From NCBI GenBank assembly GCA_013399695.1, contig VXAU01000691.1, forward strand, positions 124,001-188,000: a stretch of 64,000 nucleotides of DNA, given 5' to 3'. Below, in pieces: positions 23,437 through 36,181 of this stretch. The notes under the pieces were generated by a model, which searched no databases, had not been told where the DNA came from, and saw only the letters and a list, made by a program, of their open reading frames with translations. The translations under genes and the position numbers were made by a program. Each line of letters begins with the position of its first letter. Position 1 is the stretch's first letter. The stretch comes from Formicarius rufipectus (lineage: Eukaryota > Chordata > Aves > Passeriformes > Formicariidae).

Positions 23437-26400
23437 CCTTTTGTTTTTAGTAAGAACCAATAATTATCAGTAATCCCCTTTTGTTTTCAGGATGTGGGCA
23501 TCTAAAAACAAGTTGTATATGTAAAGCTTTCACTGGCAGGGAATATGATGGGTATGACAAAAAGGACAACTACAGCCATAATAGGCAAAATGGCAAATTT
23601 TAGATACCTGCAAGATGCAAACTGCAAAACCCAAGATAAAGAATCACTTGGCAAATAATTTCTATTTAACCAAATTGCATATTTGGACAGTGGTAGCATG
23701 TTCTTAGTAGGGCACGTGTATTATCAGCTATGATGTTTTAAGTGAAAGATCATTTAAGGCATTAAAATGGTCTTTCTTTAACTCTCTGCAGAGGCACCCA
23801 ATGCACAGCAGGAACACTGAACGCACTGCTCTGCAATTCTCAGAAGTTCAGGCATTTGGGTAGGGGGGAATTCTATCTATTTTTAGAAATGGCAAAGGAT
23901 TTAAATCTAAACTTCAGTAACTCTCATCCTAGATTGAAGTCAGTTATAGAAAAGAACAAAGGGCATAAAATTACAGACAGAGCAATATTAATAATTAAAA
24001 AAATTATTTCAGTGACTAAAATTGAACTGATGTATGAAACTTTTACACTGGACTAGACAAAGAAGATAACATTTTCCTTTAAAAAACCCCTCTTAGATAT
24101 TGATTGCTGTTTCTCTTAGAAGAGTTTTGCTATCTATCTCAAAGAAACTGTCCTTTGAGCATAAAACCAGTAGAGACCAATTAAATCAGAGAACATCCTC
24201 CAGTAACTTGCATTGGACAGCCAGAACTGAAACATTTTTCGTGCAGCTGAGGAAGTCAGAGCATACTGAAATTTCATACTCTGTTTGATCTTTCTACAGA
24301 TAAATGGGCAGAAGACTCAGAAGTACTAGCATTTATTTGAAAAATTGCTTTTTATATGCAGTAATAAAATATGCAAATGTATCAGGTCTTTCCCTATCCC
24401 ATGTTTAAGTTATCTGAACCAGCTCCCCATGTATTTCTTTAGATTTTAAGTCAATTTTAATTAAATGTTTCACATCTCATGAAATCAAGTGAGACGTCTC
24501 AAAACTTCAGTCAAATATTTGAAGATAAATTTCACAGAAATACAAAACTTAAACTTGCATAAGTTACTTCTTCCAAAGAGGCTTTATGCACGTGAGCTAC
24601 TGAGAATGTTTAAAATATGAATCTTAGGTTATAATATTGCCCAGAGCATCCAGGTTCTTTGACAAAGAGTAAGGCTGTAAGAATCAGAAGCATTTATTGT
24701 TTAATACACCCTCCACAATAAGTTTAGAGAAAAATGACTTTTTTTCCTTTTTTTGGTGTATCATAAGGGTTGTCACTAAAGTATTTAAGTCAGCAGTTGT
24801 CTCTCAAGGCTCCAATATCCAATTCTGTGCTTTTGTGGGGTCAGGCAGCATAAACACTGGACACTGAGAATCACCTGTACTCTACAGTGCATTATTTTAT
24901 AATTTGAAGAGATTGAAGGAATTTATACTTTCACTGTCACTATAGGAACACAGCTAAACATTGGATGCTAATGTTGCAACTCTGTCCATAGCAAAGTGAC
25001 CAAGCAGATCACCATCCCTCTGGCCTGGGTGCTGGTGCCACTCTGACACTATTAGTGGCTAATTAGTCTGCTGTTGTCCAGCTCTGAATCCAGACTCCAA
25101 AATACAACGTGGATGAATTCTTTCTCCTGTCTCTGAAACTCGATTCTTTCTGCTGTGTTCTTTCCTGATCTTTATGCTGCCCTCCCTACTGTTTATTCTG
25201 TCAACTGCAGTCTGAAAACCTCCTGGGTCCCTCTCTTCTCCCTCCTGGAATTTCAGACTCCTCTCAACCCCTTTTACTCACCTTCATGTCTGCAGTCCTC
25301 TTGAATTCTCAACCTTTAACTTCCATTTCTAAAATTTCTGCAATTACTCTCCTCCATTCCACCCTGTTTCTTAAGAGCTCAGTCAATTGCCAGTGCAAAA
25401 AAAAAAAAAAAAGTTATTTTTTTCCCTAGAGTGCTGAAAAGTCTCAAGCTCTGGCTGCACATCACAAAGCTCCTCTTATCTCCCCACTTCTGTGCTGTCA
25501 GCAAATACCATAAAATCTAAGCAACCTAAGCAAGCTTTATCTCTCCACCAGGCACTGCTTCATGTCCTTTGCTGCTCTTCAGCTCTAAAACTGATGCTCC
25601 CAGACCGAGGTGACAACAGCTGTTGCTTTTTTAGGCTTCTGTCCCTTACTCCCAGATCCTGGCTTGTTTTCTCTCCCCATGCCAGCAGGGGATGGGCAGA
25701 AGCACACGCTCCCAGCTCTCACCAGAGCCCATCTCCAACCCTTTCCCTTCCCTGCTCAGTCAACCTGGAGAGCCAATTCATGAAGGGTCTGGACATGCAG
25801 GAGCTGTGTGAGAACAGAAAACACCCAGCCTGCTCAGGCAAAACCAAAAAGAAAGCTGTGGAGGTCCTGCCTACATTGATGATGGACCCGTGCAAGGATT
25901 GACTGAAGTTCTTGGTCTTGTAATTTGGAAAGTGTGGACCGGTTTTCACGGGGTCAGCAAAGGCCATCAAATGACGTTTCTGCAGCCAAGTTTGGGAAAA
26001 AGCAAAGGTTTAAGAGGATGAAGGGAAAATAAAATCAAAACTAAAAAAAAAACCAAAACCAAACCCAAAAGCCAACCCAACAAAACTGCCATGGGACTTC
26101 CTTGGGTTAACTCTCAGAGACATCACAACTGCTTTGTTTGAACTAGCAGGATAAACTAAAGCAGAGCATCCCAGAGAATACATCTCTGTGTGGATGTCTG
26201 TCTAAAAATCTAGAAAAGCCATTCAGAATGGAAAAATTCCCAGAGCTGCTTGGCAGAGCTGAGAGCCAGAGAGAGCTGCTTGTTATTAGAAAAAGTATCA
26301 GAGCGCCCTAATGATGGCCATGCTGACATCCCCACCTCAGATGGACATGTTATTGGGACAGCCAGCAAGAAACCTCCTTCTAAGGGGGCTGTGGACAGAA

Positions 26401-29245
26401 GTCTTCAGCTTTTGGAAAGTGGAAGCCTGTTCTCACTCCCGAATGGGGGCTTGGGGGAAAAACCCAGAGCCCTGAACCTTCAGCACAGTCTTTCATGTGT
26501 TTCCTTGACGAGCAGCCTTTATTTGCATTCTCTTTTCAGAGCAAACTCTGCAGCAGGATTGTAAAACCCCCTCGGGAAATGCATCAGTTATTCTGTCCTC
26601 AGAGAGTACATTTATGCCATATCATTGGTACCTTAAAAGAGGTTGCTTATTGTCCTCGGGAGAGCAGTTCTGCTGCATTATCCTGGCAGCAGCTGCTTCC
26701 AAATGTATTTTCATCCTCAGGAAGAGCTGATGATGATCCTTTTGTTGATAAGAAGATCAGAAGACTTTTCACAAACATTTAAATTCTGCCCTACTAGAAA
26801 TTACTTGTCAGTAAGTAAAGTATCTCCGAGAAGCAAAGCATAGTAAGCTTGTTTTTTTTTTTTTTTTTCTGTTGTCACCAAGATTTGTGTTACTGGAGGG
26901 ACAAGATGCTGAAAGTTACTCACAAAAATGCGAAATAAGAACAAACCAGCAACACAATGGGGTAAAACTGAACATCCCAAAGCACTACTTTATCTGTTCC
27001 ACGTGAGATTAAGAGATCTTAAGAATATCCTGTGCTTCAATCCTTAAAAAAAAAAATAAAGCCAGTGCCAGTTACTGCTGAGACCAAGGAAACTCAATAA
27101 ACTAAGGCAAGCCAGGACAAGCTGAGTATTTTATACCTGAGGGGTATTAGACTGAGGGAGGACAGAAATTCAATCTGTCCTGGGTCCAAGTGGAATTGTG
27201 AATGAAACTCACTCTTTCACTGCAGCTTTTGAAGGTTACATTTGTCTTTATTCGACTTTATTAAGAAAACAGGGCAAAAACAACTTTAGAAAACATCAAC
27301 CCCCGAAATATTCTAGTCTCAAAATTTATGTGAGAGGCATTTAGTGGGATATGAAGTTCCCCTATAAAGCATCATAGAGGCTGTTGGAATAAAACCCCCT
27401 CATTCCACTTTCATTACTAAGGCAGAAAAGCAAAGCAAGTGGGAATGGCTCTGTAACCATAGCAACATTTGCCATTATTATTTCTTCAAAGAGTTTCTGA
27501 GGCACTACAGTTTGGGTTCTGCATTCTGAGGATAAAGTTTGTATCAAGGAAAAGAATAGAATAACTTTATTTGGTTGCAGGTCCTCGTGGCAACTTTTTA
27601 AAATTATTTTTTTTTTTTCTAAAAAGAAGTAGTTTAAAAAAGAAATTACATGCAAACAGAAAGGAATGTAATTGCTTACACTTTTCCTAAATATGGTGCA
27701 AGACATCCTAGGTAACTTTCAGGAGAGGGTGTTTGGAAATTATTACTGTGCATGAAAACATACTAATTTAGGGTGGTCAATTAAAATAATGACAGGAAGT
27801 GTGGAAAAATAATTACAGTTCCCATATAATGTCAGCTTAATCAGAACATGTTGTTTTTCATAATCATGAATATAAATGTCCTCAGTGCTGTTGCTTGGGT
27901 CAGATACATGAAGCTTTTGTTCTGACTCCCTTCACCTTACTGGGCACATTCAATCTCACCTTATATTTATTATGGATAATTGTGCTCACAGTATCTTACA
28001 AACACAGCCAGTTCTTTTACCAGAGCCATCCAACCTTTGATTTTACCATTAATACTCATTGTTTATGAAAAACCATACTCGGAAATAAAGATACAGCCAT
28101 AAAATAACACACCGACTACTTGAAAGGTAGAAGGTTAAATGTATTCAGATTCTAAATATTTCAATCTATGGGGCAATGTGAGCTTATTTTTCACTATTCC
28201 AATATTCCAAAGAGCTCAGAGAAGTCAAAGCTTTCATTCCAGGGCATGTATGGGCAGAGAGGGAGGGGGAAGGAAAGGGACTCCTTGAAACAGATTGTGG
28301 TTATCCCTGGGAAGAGGAGTGGAAGGAAAAGGACAGGACCCAGCAACTGTGAGACACATTCCCCTGCAAGGTGAGAAGTCCTTGCTCAGGTTACTTAACT
28401 ACATATTTCATTTTTATTTGCAAAGTGAAATAGTACAATAAGGGCATGTTACATTCAGAGAGGGACTGAAGTACCACCAAAATGGCCATCGTAAATCCAT
28501 GTCAAACACTGCCCAGAGTTCCTTACACCCCCCAGCAGCATCTTGAGAAAATCTTGCAGCCAGTTTCCTTTTCCTTTATTTACTTTCTTTAGCATTTCTT
28601 GTTAGAGCTCACAATTAGGAATGTTCTTCTAAGCTTAAAGTGGTCAATTTTGTGTGATTTATTGCCCAGTAAAGGTGAAGCATTAGGATTTTATGTAAAT
28701 GGTATGTAGCTCCCATAAGGGAGCAGTTCTTTAGGCAAAACTGAGCTACCAGTTTTTCTTTTGGATATATGAGAAATTATATCTCCTTTAAGGACTAATC
28801 TGTGCTATATGGAGCAAGATTTATTTGGATTTACATGAAGGTCATGTTGGCTACAAGAGAACTAGAGTTCCTGAGATGTAACATACTTTAATGTATCACG
28901 CCAAACGAGGAAAATGTCCTTTCAAATTGTTACAAGAATACACCAGAAAAGAAAACATGACAAAACTGTGCATGGAGCTGATATAACTCATTTATCCTGG
29001 CAGTTTCAAGGGGACTGGGTATTTGGCTGTAAATGAGCACAGTCAGATAGACTGCAGGTACTCAGGCAAGGAGAGAGCACATTCCACTCTGGGATCCTGA
29101 GCTGGGCAAAGAGGATGTTGTAGGAATTGGCCAAAGGAGCCATTCCCTATACCGGGGTTTGATCTGCTTTCATGTATTCCAATTCTAAGCTCAGTAATTC
29201 ACTTCAGGCAAAAAGTGACTGTTTAAACTGTTCTGTCTGAGTCAC
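23437..29245. other. AT-rich unique sequence with poly-A/T tracts
   Basis: Nearly 6 kb without a recognised gene. Homopolymers include A16 at 25397-25412, T17 at 26852-26868 and an A/C-rich tract at 26038-26086. A 136-codon frame at 25492-25902 and a 104-codon frame at 26250-26564 are not recognised. The part around 27770-27880 is rich in AATTA/ATAAT words. Confidence 0.45.
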
Positions 29246-29926
29246 ATGAGAGGGTGTTTACATGGGCTGCTTCCCCAGCAGATTCCTGGTGCATGGCAGT
29301 GCAAGCTCCAAAGAGAGAAGAGCAGCAAGCAGCTGCAGCTGAGAACCCCTTTTCCTTGCACAATTACCTCTGGAAGCCATTCATCCACTGCTTTATTCCC
29401 TGAGAGCACTCCCTGGAAACAGAACAAAGATGGGACGATGTTTTTGAGGAACCCCAATGGCAGCCCAAGCTATGTGGCCTTCTGGCAACTCACCTGCCAT
29501 GCCATCCTGTGTCACCCTTCTTCACACTGCAGACTCATCCTCATGGTAAGGACTTGCAGCTGCTTGACCAGGGAAATGACAAAGCTTCTGTCTGAAATCA
29601 CTGCCTGTGTTTGTTGGTGTGTTGACCACGGGATTTGGTTGCAACAGGGAACCAACAGCTCCAAAGCCACCCCCGATGGCAAAAGCAAAGGGCCCAAAAA
29701 GCAAAAGCATTTGAATACCAGTAATTTGCTGTGATTTTGTCACCTGGGCTTTCATCAGACTCCCCCCTTTCCCAGTGCTTTTCCCAACATCACCATCCCT
29801 GTGCTGCTCCGACGGGGTGGACAAAGAACCTTTGGCACTAGGGCAGACTGGAGTGTGCATGGCACGTTTTGCCAGACAGAATGCTGCTGGCCCCTGGCTC
29901 AGCCCTGCTCTCTTGCTGGTAACCAA
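29246..29926. other. Region open on both strands (unassigned)
   Basis: A 162-codon plus-strand frame (29246-29734) overlaps a 134-codon minus-strand frame (29522-29926). The minus-strand product contains a hydrophobic, glycine-rich segment (LLLFGPFAFAIGGGFGAVGS) that could span a membrane. It is followed by a polar tail ending in a stop. Neither product is recognised. Double openness usually reflects stop-poor composition rather than two genes, so at most one could be real. Confidence 0.15.
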
Positions 29927-32900
29927 ACAGTTTGTGCTGTTTTATCTGTCCCCAGCCAAAAATTCAGCCTGCATAAGGTCCTTGAGGTGATAAGCAATCA
30001 CTCTTTCAATTATGCAGCAATGGCAACTTCCATCATAGACCCATCACACATCAGCTCATTCGGATCAGACCTTCCTTTTCTCAGGTTTGTGATTCTTAAC
30101 CCATTCTGATAATAATTTTCTCCCTTTTCCTACTGCAATATTTTTTCCATAACTCACAAGACAGCTTCTTGCAAGGAATGTTAGCAAAGGGAATTCCAAG
30201 GTTTTAATCATGAGGAGATAAATTCACAGTGTAACTATCCCTGAACACTTTCAATTTATGACTATACTGCAGCATCATGAAGTGTCTGTGTTACATTGCA
30301 TGTATATTATCGATGTAAACAACCAGTAACATGCACACAACTCACTACAAGAACTTATTTGCTTGCTCTTCTGACATTTAAAACTTAAATTTTATGCTGT
30401 GTAGGAGGCCAAGTGTATGTATCTCTTACTTTTTTAGAAAATACATCAAAGCCACGATATTTTGCCACAATGACAAATTTCAGTAACATCTCAATAACTC
30501 AGGGATTGCTCAAACTTCAAAATCTTAGTTTGGCTGAAGAAAAAAAAAAATAGTGCAACACTGGTCTATTTATAAGCCTCTGGAACTAATTGTTTCCACT
30601 TGGAAAACAATTTAAAATTATAAACTATCAGATTACATAAGGAATCCAAGACACTCAACATTCAGGTAAGACTTCAGCAAAAAAGGATCTTTTAAAAAGG
30701 ATTTATAGGAAAATTATATAACTAAACTTATCTGAACTAAGTGATGTATATTGACAAGGGAGAACTGAATAATCTGAATGTCAAAGGCTGCCAATATATC
30801 AGCACATGACACATTTTCAGAATCATCCCCTCACTTATTTTCGTGAGCAACAATTTTATGTGAATCAATCATGTAAATCATAAGTGATGTCTGTGTAGCC
30901 TCTATGTTGCAATATACAGAACTCAGCAGACAAAAAACCAGTAGTTTTTCTGTTGTTGTTATTTTTTAACTTTATCCCTCTTCTTAATTTGAAAGAGAGA
31001 CACCAGATAAGGAAAAATATCACTGTTATTTGGGAAGGAGCTGGCAGAAGTATAAAACTAATCATTCTAAAAAAAACTACAGAGACACATCAAAGGCAAA
31101 AAAATCCAGAACCCCAAACCCATAAATGTCAGGATATACATAGGATCAGAAGAAAAAACACAGTTGAAAAATGAACTTATTTGTTATATTTTATTCTATG
31201 GCAGATGTCAGCTGGCAGGAAAGCACCAAAGAGAGCAGAGGACAAGGTAAGAGTGCCTTCCTTCCCTGCAACAACAGCTCCTCAACTTGTAACCCCACTT
31301 ACTGTGCTCCACTGTAGATGGGAAGGATGACACTTAAAAATCTATTTCTATCAAATCACGACTGATTTAATGAGCATTAATCAGATGCAGAAGAGTGTGC
31401 CAAAATATTAAATTGTTAATTGAAATAATTCACTGCAGGTAGAAAAGCCACCTCATTTCTGCAGACAACCTGTTAAAAATACAACTGACCAGGGATTTAA
31501 GGCTACACAGGACACTGACAACAGATCCTAAGGATTATAAGGCACCTTTCTCTTTGTGCCTGATCCAAACACAAATAACTCTGTGACAGGTAGACACAAC
31601 AATTAGATCTAGTGTGCTAATCATCTCAAATTAAACCACAGTAAACCCAAAGTCAGTCTCCACTCTAAAGTTGTTAAGACCTTCTCTGTCAATACCCTGC
31701 AGAAAATGAATTATACAATTATCCCTCAGTGCAGACTGTAATGACTACAAATTACAGCAGTAATTGTATTACACAGCAAAGTGATTTGATTCATTGCTTA
31801 CAAGGCATAATTAATAAGCTGAAATAAGATTATATCTATATTCCATCTTTAGATTCCATCTATTTTTCTGAGGAGCAGTTTTTTTGGGGTTTTTACCCAA
31901 CATCTCATTGCTCTGACCGCCAGAAATATTTAAGGCATTTTTTTTTTGGTGAAAGTCATTGAGCATCATCTTAAATTACTGAGTTAAGTCTGGTAGGGTC
32001 AGTAAAGAATCAGGAGGCATCACTGCTCCCAGGAGATGAAACAAAGAGATAAACAGAGATAAATAGAAGGCAATCTTGTATGCAGAGAGCTCTTTAAGGG
32101 TCTCTGTTGATGAGCAAGGGCAGGGAAATGACTAAAGAAGATTACATTTGCATTTCTGTTAGGTGACAGTTCATTTTAATTTCATTGATTGTTTTGAAGT
32201 TAGGATAACAAAACAACCTTTATTATTTCCCAGAGGGAAAAAAATTAGAAGGATAGGCCAGGCTGGGGTGACACCACTGTCCCAGCTCCCCACTCCAAGC
32301 AAGAAGCAATGAGGTTTGGCAGAGAAGCCCCTCTGAGCAGCCCCTCCTCCCTGGGACTGGGAAAACTGAGGGCTGGGCTTGGCTGGGCAGAGAGAAACAT
32401 CCATAAGTGCTGTCCTGGAGCTCCCAGGAGTGACATTCTGTCTTCAGCACGGGAGCAAGGACCTCCCTGTTTAGCAGCCAGTCACCTGTGATGAGCTCAG
32501 CCTTGGCAAAACACTGACATGGCAAATTTGGAAGCAGCATTGCATGAGAAAACTGGAAAACAGCAAGAGAATAGAGGGGAAAACATCTTTGATCTGGTCT
32601 GGAGGCAACTTGTTAAAGGTTCTTGCTAGTGACAGGATGAGTGCAGATGATCATTAATAACACCCCTCCAAATCCTTCATATTGTTGCCAGTATTTCTCT
32701 TAAAAGCTGCTTTATTCTGTTAAGATGCTTTTACACACCAAGAATTGATCAACTGAGAATAACCAAGGGGGTAACCTGTGCCATACTTTGTGTCCCAGGG
32801 TGGCTCTCTCATTTCAGCCAGAGATTTAGTTGGGATTTCCTTAATCGTTTTGATTTTGTTGTTGAAATAAATGGTTTTAATTTTATAAGCCTCCACTGAT

Positions 32901-33730
32901 CTCCTCATCACAGAAGTTTTTTCAGCGGCTTCCAGCTAGATCTTTCTGTTCTTAAGGACAGTATTAAGTGGCAGAGCTGCCATGGAATGCAGTTATCCTC
33001 ACCCTGCAGTCAAGTGTGGTCTCTGGAATTTCTCTGGGAAGACAAGGCTCATAGAAACAAAAGCTTTAAGAGTTCTCTGCTTGCTATTTTGCTCAGAAGA
33101 AAAAAGGCTATTAATTTATCATTAGAACAATCTCCTTCATCAAAATGCTGATTCATCTCGTTGTCTGTTAGATGATTATACTGAAGACTGTGCAAATCAG
33201 GAAAGAAGCCAGAACAGCAATCAACTCTATTTTGCAATAAACTACAGAGCACCTGGTGCTTTGCAACTTTGTCCTTTGACATAGTCTGGAAAAGCAAGTG
33301 TCGGCCTTCAAACAGGTATGTTGGTCACCAGAAGAAGCTGTGTCAGTTTATCTGCATTTTTCTGTGCTTTGATAACATTAACAGTACTATTTTAAAATGG
33401 TAATATTGAAATTCCAGTGAAACCCCTGAATTTCTGAGTGCTCTCTCCATAACAGTCTCTGCAGTCGTTCTCAAACAGGGAGAATAATCTGGATGTCAAA
33501 TATTTGACAAGACAATTGGAGCAGGAGTAGGTAACTGTAGAGCCAGAGATTATTTTGAATAATTGGTAGCACTTCATATCATGCAAACTTCATATAAGAA
33601 ACATACTTCTCAGCCTGAAAATAAGGTTAATAAACACTCAGTTTTTTAAGGATTCTTTCTTCTCCCCTCACATCACTGTCTTAAAAATGCATTGCTGCTG
33701 AAACTCATATTTTTATGCAAACAAAAGGGA
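29927..33730. other. AT-rich unique sequence
   Basis: No recognised gene. It includes a homeodomain-core cluster at 31700-31815 (listed) and a GC-richer patch at 32260-32500 whose short frames on both strands are not recognised. Confidence 0.5.
31700..31815. promoter_or_regulatory. Cluster of homeodomain-type ATTA/TAAT cores
   Basis: About seven ATTA/TAAT cores fall within roughly 115 bp, including GTAATTGTATTAC and CATAATTAATAAG. Such clusters are typical of developmental enhancers in bird gene deserts. AT-rich DNA makes the cores common by chance, so this is only a lead. Confidence 0.2.
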
Positions 33731-33801
33731 GTTTTGGTTGGTATTGGTTTTTGTTTGGTTTTGTTTTTGGTTTTGTTTTTGTTTGTTTGCTTGCTTTTTT
33801 T
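33731..33801 (+). repeat. T/G-rich low-complexity tract
   Basis: Seventy bases of irregular TTTTG/TTTGG units followed by a T run. It could be a decayed retroposon tail in antisense or simple slippage. Confidence 0.85.
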
Positions 33802-34208
33802 AAATAAAGACCCTTCCTGTGCACAGATAAGTTACCATGAATTTTGATTTAATTGATCTCTGACAGAAGCTCCTTTAGGCATGTGCAGTTCAGGCAAAAA
33901 ATCTTTGCCTATTGAATTTTGATTACAGCTCTGCAGTAGTAGGAGAGATTTATTCACATAGCAGTTATTTTCTTATTTTGATAAAAAATTAGGTAAAGAG
34001 AAACTATTATTTAGAACATTATTACAGGTCTTCCCACTTCCATCCCAAGAAACACAGCTTTTTTCCTTCTCCTCACTAAGCCAAAAACATAACATGAATT
34101 CACACATACACAAGAAAAAACAAATGAAAGGAGACTGGAACATTCTGATGAAAAAAATCAAGGCTTTCAAGTCATGAAAATGAGTGCTGTTATAAAAGTT
34201 GACATTAT

Positions 34209-34237
34209 AAAGGAGTCTATGAGTGCTAGACTCCTTT
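34209..34237. repeat. Perfect 11-bp inverted repeat with 7-base loop
   Basis: AAAGGAGTCTA, loop TGAGTGC, TAGACTCCTTT. The arms are exact complements and the right arm runs into a T-rich stretch. It is too short for a microRNA precursor. It may form a hairpin in RNA or be a dimer-binding site. Confidence 0.6.
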
Positions 34238-34714
34238 TATTTAACACACATTCTAAACCCACTAATCTTAGGATATATTTTATCCTTAATACAGAAAGCA
34301 TGGCCTTCAGTGTCTCCATGTGAAAATGAAGAGCAAGCATTTGATATCTCTGTGTTCAAAGCCTTTCACTGACTCCCCCAAACACACAGAGCCACGTTGA
34401 CTTGCAGACACCAGAGCCTAAGGAGTGACACACTCCAGCTACTTCAGTGATGGACACACCTGAACATCTCAGGGCTGCAAAAGAGGAAGCCCCATTACCT
34501 TACAGCTTAAAAAAAATCTTGTTAGACAAGAAAACTGTTAAGTGCCAGATTGGCTTATGGTTTATTAAAATTATCAGCTGTAGAAGACTGGGGGCAATGG
34601 AAGGTGTTCTCAACGTGAAAACCACATCACAAATGTTTCTAAGTGATCTGCCAAAGCAAAATCCATAAAGCTCATACATTCCCCTCATTCCCAAGCAGCA
34701 CCAGACAGTTTCCC

Positions 34715-34786
34715 TGATTTGAGCCATCCTAAATCTGTTTATACAGAGACTGATTTGATCCACCCTAAATCTGTTTATATAGGGAC
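34715..34786. repeat. Two tandem 36-bp copies
   Basis: Each unit starts TGATTTGA and contains CCTAAATCTGTTTATA. The copies at 34715 and 34751 differ at four of 36 positions, so the duplication is moderately old. Confidence 0.9.
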
Positions 34787-35344
34787 AGCAGTAAATGCCC
34801 AGCTGTGCCGTGGCAGTGTTTGCTATAAAATGTACTGATTTTAAAAGGCAGACTTGAAAATTTAAATAGTAACTACAAAAACAACCAAATAAACCCCAAA
34901 CCCTGTAAGATCTCCATATTCTGAGAGAGAATTTTTCTTCCCTCACTTAAAAGCAGCGTCACTATTTTGTGTGTTTTATACACTGGTTTTTTTTTTTTGT
35001 TCTAATGTATAGTCAGAATTGAGTGCACTTTTTGCACCTAAGGTGATTTATTGTTCTGTCTAATATGTATGATTTTTGGCAGCAATGTAAGATACCAAAC
35101 AAACCCTAAGCAAACAAACAAACAGACCCCCAAACCCTGACTTGATCTGCTCCTTCCTCTCCTTAGCTCTCCACAGGAGTAATTGGCACAGGAATAGCTC
35201 GACTCCATTCAAGTTTCCTCTCTCATAAAGCAGAGATGAGAACACCTCTGAACATAATTCAAATAATTGACAGCCTGCACCTAATTTTGTTGATATATGT
35301 AAACTAACAGAGCTGCTAGTTAGTGAAAGCAATTGCATTGTACA

Positions 35345-35483
35345 AAGAAAACCAAAACCAAAAACCCCAAACAAACAAAAACCCAAACAAACAAAACCCC
35401 CCAAAACAAAAACAAAACAAAAAAACAAACAAAAACAAACAAACAAAAAAAAAACCCAAAAAACCCCACAAAACCCCAAAAAG
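35345..35483 (+). repeat. A/C-rich low-complexity tract
   Basis: About 140 bases of AAAC/AACCCC/ACAAA units with no fixed period. Both strands stay open through it only because of composition. Confidence 0.9.
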
Positions 35484-36022
35484 AAGCCATCCAGAGTAGT
35501 ACAGTACATGAAATACTTTCTTTTATTCACATTCCTAGAGAAGTATTATTTTCTGTTTCGAAACAATGCATGTACCCTTCAGCACCAAAAGAAAATCAAG
35601 TAAATATGCCCGTGATAAGGTAAATTTTAGGCACTGTGACATGCAATTATACATGCTACTACTTTTCAACTTCCAATTTTAGAGTAATGAAAAATCAAAG
35701 TTCCCTGAATTTCACCATGCAGACTTCTAGGTTGAAATTCAATTAAATAACCCATGAAGTAATTCTTTTTCAGAGCTGCTGAACAAGAAGTGTAATCAAC
35801 AGGGTGGAGAGCTGTTGAAACAGTGAAAGTCAACAGTTCTGAGTCACAGCACAGGATCAGAGTCATCCTGGGGTTTCCCTGTGTACAAGCATATGTTCCA
35901 AAGTGCAGTGCAAATGTCTTCCTGTAGGAAACCTTGAAATTGTTTTATTTTTCACTGTGAAATCAGCACCAATTCTGGTGTCCTCATCAGCACAAAGAGA
36001 TGCTCTCTGTCTTTGTGGGCAG
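35484..36022. other. Unique spacer
   Basis: About 540 bp of AT-rich sequence with nothing recognised. Confidence 0.5.
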
Positions 36023-36181
36023 GCCCTGGCACGGGTTGTCCGGAGAAGCTGTGGCTGCCCCATCCCTGGAAGTGTCCAGGGCCAGGCTGGACAGGGCTTG
36101 GAGCAACCTGGGATAGTGAAAAATGGCCTTTCCCATGGAAGGGAGTTGGAACAAGATGATAAACCATTCTGTGGTTCTGAT
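36023..36181 (+). mobile_element. CR1 LINE 3' end (short, plus strand)
   Basis: 'gagaagctgtggctgcccc', 'gtccagggccaggctggac' and 'gcttggagcaacctgggat' followed by ATTCTGTGGTTCTGATTCT, the terminal octamers. Only about 160 bp remain, with a small deletion before the tail. Confidence 0.93.

Noticed and set aside
34500..34946. 148-codon minus-strand frame
   Set aside because: It contains the 36-bp tandem duplication in translation and matches nothing; likely chance.
35060..35530. 156-codon frame with a long Phe/Val/Leu/Gly/Cys-rich run that looks like a membrane segment
   Set aside because: The run is a translation of the A/C-rich low-complexity tract.
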